Source: an uncultured Bacteroidaceae bacterium (lineage in GTDB: Bacteria > Bacteroidota > Bacteroidia > Bacteroidales > Bacteroidaceae). From it: 64,000 bases of DNA. The translations under genes and the position numbers were made by a program. Shown here in pieces: positions 38,055 to 46,513 of this stretch; positions within the stretch are counted from its first letter, which is position 1, and the number at the start of each line of letters is the position of its first letter. The notes below the pieces were generated by a model. It did not search any database, had not been told where the DNA came from, and saw only the letters and a list, made by a program, of their open reading frames with translations. The DNA lies in contig CAJOLR010000003.1 in assembly GCA_905235565.1 (NCBI GenBank), positions 1 through 64,000 on the forward strand. Reading direction: 5' to 3'.

Positions 38055-38771
38055 ATGTCAGTAGTCAATACAGTGAAATCTTACGCCCGTCTGTGCGTAT
38101 ACAATATGAGGATCATATTCTCAGGCAAGTTCATCTGGTTCATGCTGGTGGGTTTGGCTCTGTTTTTCTTCCTTATGTATACAGCTGCAGCCAGGGGAAC
38201 TACCTTGAGTCATGGTATGGTTTACAACCAATTGCTCATACCGGGATTGCTGTTGGTATTCTATCCGGCATGTTTCGGCATTCAGAACGATGCCGATCAC
38301 CGCATTCTGGAACTGCTTTTCGGTATTCCCAACTATATGTACAAGGTATGGCTGTTCCGCCTGTTCATGATATATGTAGAGGTATATCTGATTCTGGTGG
38401 TATATGCCTTCCTGGCCAGGATACTGCTCTATCCGGTGGCTCCGTTCACCATGGCGGCCCAGCTTATGCTGCCCGTTATGTTGTTCGGTAACCTGGCATT
38501 CCTGTACTCCACACTTATCCGTAACGGTAACGCAGCGGCAGTACTCTCTGTACTGACGGTGATACTTGCACTGGTACTGGGAAACGTTCAGCTTGTAGAG
38601 AACAAGGTCTGGGATGTAACCATCAACCCATATGATGAGCCGGAGAACATCAACGCCGCCATATGGAGCATGATCCTGCTCAAGAACCGCATCATGATGG
38701 CTGTGGCCGCCATAGTATTTTTGATGTCCGGGCTGCTTGGTTTGCAGAACCGCGGCAAGTTCCTGGGGTAA
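38055..38771 (+). CDS. ABC-2-type membrane permease
   Basis: 238 aa, about 6 TMs, 12 bp downstream of the RND-ABC fusion. Confidence 0.75.
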   Translation: MSVVNTVKSYARLCVYNMRIIFSGKFIWFMLVGLALFFFLMYTAAARGTTLSHGMVYNQLLIPGLLLVFYPACFGIQNDADHRILELLFGIPNYMYKVWLFRLFMIYVEVYLILVVYAFLARILLYPVAPFTMAAQLMLPVMLFGNLAFLYSTLIRNGNAAAVLSVLTVILALVLGNVQLVENKVWDVTINPYDEPENINAAIWSMILLKNRIMMAVAAIVFLMSGLLGLQNRGKFLG

Positions 38772-38779
38772 AATATTTA

Positions 38780-38841
38780 TTTGGATAATATTCCAGTAAA
38801 TATTAACTTTGGCATATCAGTCACAATTGTGGCTGATATGC
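38780..38841 (+). promoter_or_regulatory. Bacteroidales-type promoter followed immediately by a 30-nt hairpin
   Basis: TTTG (38780-38783)-N20-TAACTTTG (38804-38811), then GCATATCAGTCACAATTGTGGCTGATATGC (38812-38841; 14/15 pairing). Confidence 0.75.
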
Positions 38842-38875
38842 TTCTTACTGTATAACCAATTAAAGATTTGAGAAT

Positions 38876-40357
38876 ATGACAATCAAGGATTTACAGCCCA
38901 AGACCGTTTGGGACAACTTTTATGGTATAACACGTCAGCCTCGTCCTTCAAAGCACGAGGAGAAAATCCGTGCATGGCTTCTGGACTGGGCAAAACAGCG
39001 TAACATTGAGGCTTTTGCCGATGAGACCGGTAACGTAATCATGCGCAAGCCTGCCACTCCTGGTATGGATAACCTCAAGGGTGTAATCATGCAAGGGCAC
39101 ATGGATATGGTGCCCCAGAAGAATGCCGATGTCAAGCATGATTTCGAGAATGACCCCATTGAGACCTGGGTGGACGGTGAATGGCTCAAGGCAAAAGGTA
39201 CCACACTGGGTGCCGATAACGGTCTGGGAGTGGCTCTGGCTCTGTCTGTGCTGGAGTCAAATGATATCAAGCACGGTCCGCTGGAACTGCTGGTAACCTA
39301 TGATGAGGAGACCGGAATGACTGGTGCCCAGGCTCTCAAGCCCGGTGTACTCAAGGGAGAGATTCTGCTCAACCTGGACTCGGAGACCGAGGGTGAGATA
39401 TATGTAGGATGTGCAGGCGGTCTGGACGCATCAATCATGGGCACTTATGAGCGCAAGCAGGAGCCTAAGGACTGGCTCTGTTACAGTCTTGCCGTCAAGG
39501 GATTCCAGGGAGGTCACTCAGGTATGGATATCATACTGTGCCGTGCCAATGCCAACAAGATGGGAGCCAGAGTGCTCTATGCTCTGCTTACTAAGGCCGA
39601 TGTCAAGCTGATTGATATGGAGGGTGGCACATTGCGTAACGCCATCCCGCGTGAGTGCTTTGCAACAGTTTATGTAGCTCCCGATAAGGTGGAGACAGCC
39701 AAGAAGGTCGTAGCCGATGTATTTGCAGAAATCAAGGCCGAGTATGCCGCAACTGATCCCGGCTGCAACTATGTATTCGAACCTTATCAGTGTGCTCCGG
39801 GTGAGACCTGTGATCCCGATGAGTGCCTCTATGTGGAGGAGGGTACTGCACTGCGTTATATTCAGGCTATCCTGGCTTGCCCGGACGGCGTGGAGCGCAT
39901 GAGCGACCAGATGCCGGGCCTGGTTGAGACATCCAACAACATGGCTATGGTCAAGATATATAAAGGTGAGTTCTTTATCGGCAACCTGCTGCGCAGCTCG
40001 GTTGACTCGGCCAAGGAACAGCTGGCCCTGCGCGTCCGCAGCGTAGCTGAACTGGCCGGTTGCAGGATTGAGCTGACAGGAGGCTATTCAGGCTGGGCTC
40101 CAAACGCCGCATCACCCATACTGCATGTGATGAAGGAGGAGTATAAGAAGATGTTTGGCACCGAGCCCAAGGTAATGGCTATCCATGCCGGCCTGGAGTG
40201 CGGTATCCTGAGCGGTGCATACCCCAACTGGGATATGGTATCCTTCGGCCCCACACTCATGAGCCCCCATTCACCCGATGAGCGCTGCTACATCCCCTCA
40301 GTCCAGAAAGTCTGGGACTACCTGAAAGCAGTTCTCGCTGCCATACCTGCCAAATAA
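38876..40357 (+). CDS. pepD: Aminoacyl-histidine dipeptidase (PepD-like M20 peptidase)
   Basis: VIMQGHMDMVPQKN, TLGADNGLGVALAL, TYDEETGMTGA, HAGLECGI motifs. Confidence 0.93.
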   Translation: MTIKDLQPKTVWDNFYGITRQPRPSKHEEKIRAWLLDWAKQRNIEAFADETGNVIMRKPATPGMDNLKGVIMQGHMDMVPQKNADVKHDFENDPIETWVDGEWLKAKGTTLGADNGLGVALALSVLESNDIKHGPLELLVTYDEETGMTGAQALKPGVLKGEILLNLDSETEGEIYVGCAGGLDASIMGTYERKQEPKDWLCYSLAVKGFQGGHSGMDIILCRANANKMGARVLYALLTKADVKLIDMEGGTLRNAIPRECFATVYVAPDKVETAKKVVADVFAEIKAEYAATDPGCNYVFEPYQCAPGETCDPDECLYVEEGTALRYIQAILACPDGVERMSDQMPGLVETSNNMAMVKIYKGEFFIGNLLRSSVDSAKEQLALRVRSVAELAGCRIELTGGYSGWAPNAASPILHVMKEEYKKMFGTEPKVMAIHAGLECGILSGAYPNWDMVSFGPTLMSPHSPDERCYIPSVQKVWDYLKAVLAAIPAK

Positions 40358-40360
40358 AAA

Positions 40361-40390
40361 AACTCGGACCGAAAGGCCCGAGTTTTTTTT
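40361..40390 (+). terminator. Rho-independent terminator after pepD
   Basis: AACTCGGACCGAAAGGCCCGAGTTTTTTTT stem-loop plus T-tract. Confidence 0.88.
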
Positions 40391-40519
40391 CGGAAATTGG
40401 GGTTGTTGGCAGTAGAAACCGTCGCCACCCTCGGCGCGTTAGAGGGAGGGGCCCGCCGCGAAGCGGTGGGAGGGATATCGCGAAGCGCGTAGTTTTGACG
40501 TCAACAACCCAAATTTCCG
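40391..40519. repeat. Palindromic intergenic element with conserved GC-rich core (copy 2)
   Basis: Arms CGGAAATTGGGGTTGTTG / CAACAACCCAAATTTCCG pair 17/18; core GGGAGGGGCCCG CCGCGAAGCGG TGGGAGGGATA TCGCGAAGCGCG TAGTTTTGACG. Confidence 0.85.
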
Positions 40520-40524
40520 CTGAG

Positions 40525-41025
40525 TTAGATCGAGAGGCCGAAGGTTTTCTTGATGGGACTCATAACAAACATGGACTGGATGGAGCCTACGGTATCGGTG
40601 GTGCCCAGCACGTTCATGATGAACTCCTTGTAGGAGCGCATGTCGGGGCAGTAGACCTTGAGCAGATAATCGAACTCGCCGGATATGTTGTAGCATTCCG
40701 CCACCTCTTTCATATTACGCGCAGCCTCCTCAAAACTGTGGGCGGTCTCGCGGGTCATCTCACGCAGCTTTACGCAGCAGAACACCACAAAGCCTAAGTT
40801 GAGTTTCTCAGGATCCAGTACAGCTATATACTTCTTTATATAGCCCTCACGCTCCAGGCGTTTCTGACGCTCGAATACGGGGGTGGTGGAAAGGTGTACC
40901 TTTGCGGCCAGTTCCTTGGTGGTGAGGCGTGAATTGTCTTGCAGGCAGGTCAGGATTTTGATGTCTGTGGCATCCAGTTCACCGGCTTTTGGTTCAATCA
41001 GAGTTGAAATATTCTCCTTTTCCAT
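40525..41025 (-). CDS. Lrp/AsnC family transcriptional regulator
   Basis: ATDIKILTCLQDNSRLTTKELAAKVHLSTTPVFERQKRLEREGYIKKYIAVLD. Confidence 0.95.
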   Translation of the reverse strand: MEKENISTLIEPKAGELDATDIKILTCLQDNSRLTTKELAAKVHLSTTPVFERQKRLEREGYIKKYIAVLDPEKLNLGFVVFCCVKLREMTRETAHSFEEAARNMKEVAECYNISGEFDYLLKVYCPDMRSYKEFIMNVLGTTDTVGSIQSMFVMSPIKKTFGLSI

Positions 41026-41104
41026 AGTTTGTACGGTTTTTAATGTTGGTTCTTTCTGTGATTTTGTGCAAAGGTAGGGTGTTTTTCTTTAATAACATAA
41101 TGCG

Positions 41105-41136
41105 TTTGGTGGAATTTTCTATTGGCCGTAACTTTG
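41105..41136 (+). promoter_or_regulatory. Bacteroidales-type promoter upstream of metY
   Basis: TTTG (41105-41108)-N20-TAACTTTG (41129-41136). Confidence 0.75.
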
Positions 41137-41264
41137 CGTCAGAAATCGCGAAGAAAGGCTACGCTCGGTATAAACAAACAAGCTTGTTTCTACTCTCGCT
41201 TGCACTTTCTTTGCATCGCAAATCGAAAGATATTTTAAAATTTAAAATTTAAAAACATACAACT

Positions 41265-42551
41265 ATGGCAAACAACAAACTTCATCTTGAGACTCTGGCA
41301 CTTCATGTAGGCCAGGAGCAGCCCGATCCCGCGTCAGATTCACGCGCAGTACCTATTTATCAGACCACTTCTTATGTGTTCCGTAACTCACAGCATGCAG
41401 CTGACCGTTTTGGTCTGCGCGATGCAGGTAACATATACGGCCGTCTGACCAACTCTACGCAGGATGTACTGGAGAAGCGCGTTGCCGCTCTCGAGGGTGG
41501 CGTGGCCGGTCTGGCAGTTGCATCGGGTGCAGCAGCAGTAACATACGCCCTGCAGAACATTACCCAGGCTGGCGATCACATCGTGGCAGCCAATAATCTG
41601 TACGGCGGTTCATTCAACCTGATAACACACACACTTTCAACCCAGGGAATCAGCAACACCATTGTCAATGTGAATGACCTGAAAGCTCTTGAGGCAGCCA
41701 TCCGCCCCAATACCAAGGCAATCTATGCCGAGACATTCGGTAACCCCAACAGTGATGTTACCAACCTGGAGGCTGTAGCAGAGATTGCCCACAAGCACGG
41801 CATCGTATTCATCGTGGACAACACTTTTGCACCTATCCTTATCCGTCCGCTGGAGCACGGAGCAGACATCGTTGTGCACTCCGCAACTAAGTTTATCGGC
41901 GGACACGGTTCATCACTTGGTGGCGTTATTGTTGACGGCGGTACATTCAACTGGAAGGCCAACCCCGACAAGTATCCCACACTGGCCAAGCCCGATCCCT
42001 CATACCACGGTGCTGTATTTGCCGATGTGGCCGGTGCAGCCGCATTCGTAACCCGCATCCGCGCCGTCATCCTGCGTGACACCGGTGCTGCCATCAGCCC
42101 CTTCAACGCCTGGATCCTGCTGCAGGGTGTCGAGTCACTGCCTCTGCGCATAGAGCGTCACGTGGAGAACGCACTCAAGGTTGTTGACTATCTGGCCAAG
42201 AACCCCAAGGTGGCCAAGGTCAACCATCCTTCACTGCCCAACCATCCGGATCATGAGCTCTACAAGAAGTATTTCCCCAACGGTGGCGGATCGATCTTTA
42301 CATTCGAGATCAACGGCACTCAGGAGGATACCTGGAAGTTCATTGACAGTCTGCAGATTTTCTCACTGCTGGCCAACGTGGCCGATGTAAAGAGCCTTGT
42401 GATACATCCTTACACCACCACACACTCACAGATGACCTCAAAGGAGCTGGCCGAGCAGCACATCACTCCCACGACAGTACGTCTTTCAATAGGTGTTGAG
42501 CATGTTGACGACATTATTGCTGATCTTGATCAGGCTTTTGCCAAAATATGA
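41265..42551 (+). CDS. metY: O-acetylhomoserine aminocarboxypropyltransferase/cysteine synthase-type PLP enzyme
   Basis: [68 protein letters not shown]. Confidence 0.94.
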   Translation: MANNKLHLETLALHVGQEQPDPASDSRAVPIYQTTSYVFRNSQHAADRFGLRDAGNIYGRLTNSTQDVLEKRVAALEGGVAGLAVASGAAAVTYALQNITQAGDHIVAANNLYGGSFNLITHTLSTQGISNTIVNVNDLKALEAAIRPNTKAIYAETFGNPNSDVTNLEAVAEIAHKHGIVFIVDNTFAPILIRPLEHGADIVVHSATKFIGGHGSSLGGVIVDGGTFNWKANPDKYPTLAKPDPSYHGAVFADVAGAAAFVTRIRAVILRDTGAAISPFNAWILLQGVESLPLRIERHVENALKVVDYLAKNPKVAKVNHPSLPNHPDHELYKKYFPNGGGSIFTFEINGTQEDTWKFIDSLQIFSLLANVADVKSLVIHPYTTTHSQMTSKELAEQHITPTTVRLSIGVEHVDDIIADLDQAFAKI

Positions 42552-42654
42552 TAATAAATCCAAGTTGTTTTAAGTTTAACTAACTTTGCCGTTGTATTCA
42601 CAGTCCCTTTCGGGGGGCTGTGGATATTTCGGTTTTATTATAATCAGTCCGGTT

Positions 42655-43572
42655 ATGCCTCTTAAACTACCCGACAAACTGCCTGCCATAGAGATTCTCA
42701 AAGGGGAGAATATCTTTGTTATGGACACCAGCCGCGCCACCAGCCAGGATATACGTCCGCTGCGCATTGTGGTGCTCAACCTTATGCCCATCAAGATTAC
42801 AACAGAGACTGACCTGATCCGTCTGCTCTCCAACACGCCCCTTCAGATTGAACTCAAACTGATGAAGTTGCGCAGTCATACCTCCAAGAACACCCCTGTG
42901 GAGCACATGAAGGTTTTCTATGAGACTTTTGACAGTATGCGTGACCAGAAGTTTGACGGATTTATTGTTACCGGTGCCCCGCTGGAGCAGATGGAGTTTG
43001 AGGAGGTGTCCTATTGGAATGAGCTTACGGAGATATTTGACTGGGCCCGCACTCATGTGACATCGACCTTATATATTTGCTGGGCTGCACAGGCTGCTAT
43101 GTATCATTTCTACGGCGTTCCCAAGTATCCGCTGGCTGAAAAGATGTTCGGCATATTCAAGCATAACACTATTGATGAGCCGCTGCCTATTTTCCGCGGG
43201 TTTGACGATGAGTTCTATGCTCCTCACAGCCGTCACTCGGAGGTTCGCAGGGAGGATATACTTAAGCATCCCGAACTCAAACTGTTGTCGGAGTCCGATG
43301 AGGCGGGGGTGTTTATGGTTTCGGCCCGTGGCGGACGCGAGATTTTCATTACCGGACACATAGAGTACTCTCCGGATACTCTTGACAAGGAGTATAAGCG
43401 TGATTTAGCTAAGGGGTTGTCCATTGCTATGCCTAAACACTATTATCGCAATGATGATCCGGCCAGGAAGCCTTTGGACCGTTGGCGCGCTCACGCCAAC
43501 CTTTTCTATGCCAACTGGCTGAATTACTACGTCTATCAGGAGACTCCTTATAATCTGCAGGAGATCCGATAG
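42655..43572 (+). CDS. metA: Homoserine O-acyltransferase (MetA family)
   Basis: MPLKLPDKLPAIEILKGENIFVMD; NLMPIKITTETDLIRLLSNTPLQIEL; CWAAQAA; RHSEVRREDI; GHIEYSPDTL. Start placed at ATG 42655. Confidence 0.95.
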   Translation: MPLKLPDKLPAIEILKGENIFVMDTSRATSQDIRPLRIVVLNLMPIKITTETDLIRLLSNTPLQIELKLMKLRSHTSKNTPVEHMKVFYETFDSMRDQKFDGFIVTGAPLEQMEFEEVSYWNELTEIFDWARTHVTSTLYICWAAQAAMYHFYGVPKYPLAEKMFGIFKHNTIDEPLPIFRGFDDEFYAPHSRHSEVRREDILKHPELKLLSESDEAGVFMVSARGGREIFITGHIEYSPDTLDKEYKRDLAKGLSIAMPKHYYRNDDPARKPLDRWRAHANLFYANWLNYYVYQETPYNLQEIR

Positions 43573-43590
43573 TTCAGTGCATTTTGGAGG

Positions 43591-43776
43591 AGGAATTTTT
43601 AGGGTATTAGCGTCAAAACTACGCGCCTTCGGCGCTATCCCTCCCATCCCTAATAAGACGCTCTGAAAGACGTGAGTAAACTCCCATCTTCCAGAACATC
43701 TTCTTAGTGACGGGCCCCTCCCGTTCACAGACCAACGCGCGGCTATGGTTTGCCTGCTAATACCCTAAAAATTCCT
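43591..43776. repeat. Palindromic intergenic element with conserved GC-rich core (copy 3, inverted orientation, longer central stem)
   Basis: Arms AGGAATTTTTAGGGTATTAGC / GCTAATACCCTAAAAATTCCT pair 21/21; minus strand carries CGGGAGGGGCCCG...ATGGGAGGGATAGCGCCGAAGGCGCGTAGTTTTGACG. Confidence 0.87.
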
Positions 43777-43869
43777 TTCATAAAAAGGAAGTTTTGCAGT
43801 TATTTGTAACAATTTTGTTTGGGCTTCGTCTTTAGGGTGTTTATGATGAATCAATAATACTTTTTTAAT

Positions 43870-44673
43870 ATGAAGAGGTTTTCTTATTTGGCTTTATTTT
43901 TTTGTGCTTTGTTCAATTCTTGCGTATTTTCTGATGCTCAGGTTGTCTGGCTTTCTACCAGGAATATGGATTTTACTGACTGTGACCGCGAGGAGCGTCG
44001 GGTAGCAGGATTTGACGGCATCAGGAATACTTGTCCGTTTGATGTTATTTATGAGCAGTCCGATGAGCAGTACGTTGTTGTTGAGGGTGATGAGGAGTAC
44101 TTCGACCGTCTGCATACGGATGTTCGCAAAGGAGTTCTGGAGATTTCTGTCGAGAAGGGCCGTTACCGTAACGTACGCCTTAGAGTTAAGGTGGGTTGTC
44201 CCGAGATCAGTCAAATCAGTATGTCCGGGAGCGGCAGCATAATCTGCAAGACGGATATAGAGGCTGATGGTGAATTGACTCTTAAGGTTTCGGGCAGCGG
44301 TGATATCTATGCCAATAATATCGGCTGCGACATCCTTGAATCTTCGGTGTTAGGTTCCGGCGAGATAAAGGTGTCATATATTGATGCCGATAAAGTGAAT
44401 GTCAGTGTTACAGGAAGCGGTGATTGGGATGCCGACGAGATTGAATCGGAAAACCTTAATATAGTATTGTCCGGATCAGGAGATGTTGAGATAGCAAAAG
44501 TGGATATTGACGGTAGTCTGAATGCTACCGTGAAAGGTAGCGGTGACATAGATGTGAGCGGTTATGCAAGCAATGTGGTAGCAAGTGTTATCGGATCGGG
44601 CGATATATCAGGCCGCCTCAGATATGATAATATCTCCAGAACCCGCTCTGGAAGCGGTGATATAGATTGGTGA
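43870..44673 (+). CDS. DUF2807 / head-GIN domain-type putative adhesin
   Basis: Signal peptide; repeated SGSGD/GSGDI motifs about every 20-23 aa (beta-helix-like). Confidence 0.85.
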   Translation: MKRFSYLALFFCALFNSCVFSDAQVVWLSTRNMDFTDCDREERRVAGFDGIRNTCPFDVIYEQSDEQYVVVEGDEEYFDRLHTDVRKGVLEISVEKGRYRNVRLRVKVGCPEISQISMSGSGSIICKTDIEADGELTLKVSGSGDIYANNIGCDILESSVLGSGEIKVSYIDADKVNVSVTGSGDWDADEIESENLNIVLSGSGDVEIAKVDIDGSLNATVKGSGDIDVSGYASNVVASVIGSGDISGRLRYDNISRTRSGSGDIDW

Positions 44674-44690
44674 TGGTTTGACAATAAACA

Positions 44691-44723
44691 AAAACGGCTG
44701 GCGCATTTCCGTCAGCCGTTTTT
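44691..44723. terminator. Terminator hairpin between convergent DUF2807 gene and purM
   Basis: AAAACGGCTGGCGCATTTCCGTCAGCCGTTTTT. Confidence 0.85.
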
Positions 44724-44729
44724 GTCGTT

Positions 44730-45899
44730 TCAATACTCGAATGTGCCGTAGGGGCTGTGGATGGTAAGGTGTTTATGGTCGGAGGGTTCTATCCGGCCGA
44801 TGATCTGGGCATCTATTCCGAATGACTTGCTGATGTCTATTACCTGCCGGGCGAATTCCTGAGGCAGGTAGACTTCAAAGCGGTGACCGCAGTTGAATAC
44901 CTTGTACATCTCCTTCCACTCTGTCTTGCTCTGCTCCTGGATGGTGCGGAACAGGGGCGGGATAGGGAAGAGGTTGTCTTTAATTACATGAACTCCCTCT
45001 ACAAAGTGCAGTATCTTGGTCTGGGCACCACCTGAGCAGTGCACCATTCCGTGAATCTGCGGGCGCAGCGCATCCAGCAGTTTCTTTACTACGGGCGCAT
45101 AAGTACGGGTGGGAGAAAGTACCAGCTTGCCTGCATCCAGAGGTGAGTCCTGCACCTTATCAGTCAGACTCAGACCGCCTGAATAGACAAGTTCCTCAGG
45201 AACTGCGTGGTCGTATGTCTCGGGATATTTTTCGGCAACAGATTTGCCGAACACGTCGTGACGGGCGCTGGTAAGTCCGTTGCTGCCCATACCGCCGTTG
45301 TACTCCTTCTCATATGTAGCTTTGCCGAACGATGCCAGACCTACAATAACATCGCCCGGACGGATGTTGGCGTTGTTGATAACGTCACTGCGTTTCATGC
45401 GGCAGGTTACTGTGCTGTCCACGATGATGGTGCGCACCAGATCGCCTACATCGGCAGTCTCACCACCGGTGGCGTATGCTCCTACACCCATCTCGCGGAG
45501 TTCGGCAAGAAGCTCATCGGTACCGTTTATGATGGCGCTGATAACGTTGCCCGGAACCAGGTTCTTGTTACGGCCGATGGTTGAGCTGACCAGTATATTA
45601 TCCACAGCACCTACGCAGAGCAGGTCATCGATGTTCATGATAAGGGCATCCTGAGCGATGCCTTTCCATACAGAGAGGTCGCCGGTCTCCTTCCAGTAGG
45701 CGTAGGCCAGTGATGACTTGGTGCCGGCTCCGTCGGCATGCATGATGTTGCAGTAATCAGGGTCACCGCCCAGGATATCGGGGATGATCTTGCAGAATGC
45801 CTTGGGGTAAAGACCTTTGTCTATGTTCTTGATGGCGTTGTGCACATCCTCCTTGGATGCCGATACGCCACGCAGCATATAACGTTCGTTTGATTCCAT
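44730..45899 (-). CDS. purM: Phosphoribosylformylglycinamidine cyclo-ligase (AIR synthase) family
   Basis: HADGAGTKSSLAY, AQDALIMNIDDLLCVGA, ATGGETADVGD, GLASFGKATYEKEYNGGMGSNGLT. Confidence 0.9.
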   Translation of the reverse strand: MESNERYMLRGVSASKEDVHNAIKNIDKGLYPKAFCKIIPDILGGDPDYCNIMHADGAGTKSSLAYAYWKETGDLSVWKGIAQDALIMNIDDLLCVGAVDNILVSSTIGRNKNLVPGNVISAIINGTDELLAELREMGVGAYATGGETADVGDLVRTIIVDSTVTCRMKRSDVINNANIRPGDVIVGLASFGKATYEKEYNGGMGSNGLTSARHDVFGKSVAEKYPETYDHAVPEELVYSGGLSLTDKVQDSPLDAGKLVLSPTRTYAPVVKKLLDALRPQIHGMVHCSGGAQTKILHFVEGVHVIKDNLFPIPPLFRTIQEQSKTEWKEMYKVFNCGHRFEVYLPQEFARQVIDISKSFGIDAQIIGRIEPSDHKHLTIHSPYGTFEY

Positions 45900-46489
45900 C
45901 AGAATTCTACTTTGGGAGCCTTGTTTGCACCTTCCTCAGCCTCAAAATAGGGCTTTTTCTCAAAACCACGCAATCCTGCGATTATGCTCTGCGGGAATTT
46001 GCGGATATAAGTGTTGTAACCGTTGGCCGACTCGTTGAAGTTACGGCGCTCAACTGCTATGCGGTTCTCGGTGCCCTCAAGCTGTGCCTGCAGTTCCTTG
46101 AAGTTCTCATTGGCCTTGAGTTCGGGATAAGACTCGCTTATGGCAATCAGTCGGCCAAGAGCTCCGCCAACTTCGTTCTGGGCTTTCTGGAACTCCTTGA
46201 GCTGATCGGCTGTCATATCCTCGGGATTGAAAGTGATTGATGTGGCCTTGGCGCGTGCATTGACTACGGCCTCAAAGGTAGATGTCTCATGTGCAGCATA
46301 GCCCTTTACAGTGTTTACAAGGTTGGGGATAAGGTCGGCGCGGCGCTGGTAAACGTTCTCCACGTTGCCCCAAGCCTTACTTACGTTCTCCTCCATTGTC
46401 ACCATCTTGTTGTTGATGCCGATGGCCCAGATAACAATCAGAATGATTACTCCAATGATAATCCAAGTACTTTTCTTTTTCATCTTCAA
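45899..46489 (-). CDS. lemA: LemA family protein
   Basis: Single N-terminal TM; NVENVYQRRADLIPNLVNTVKGYAAHE; AVERRNFNESANGYNTYIRKFP. Confidence 0.95.
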   Translation of the reverse strand: MKMKKKSTWIIIGVIILIVIWAIGINNKMVTMEENVSKAWGNVENVYQRRADLIPNLVNTVKGYAAHETSTFEAVVNARAKATSITFNPEDMTADQLKEFQKAQNEVGGALGRLIAISESYPELKANENFKELQAQLEGTENRIAVERRNFNESANGYNTYIRKFPQSIIAGLRGFEKKPYFEAEEGANKAPKVEF

Positions 46490-46513
46490 ATATATTAATC
46501 AGTTTACTGTCAA

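Noticed and set aside
41137-41264. SAM riboswitch upstream of metY
   Set aside because: No recognisable SAM-I/SAM-II conserved core could be identified by eye; would need an Infernal search.
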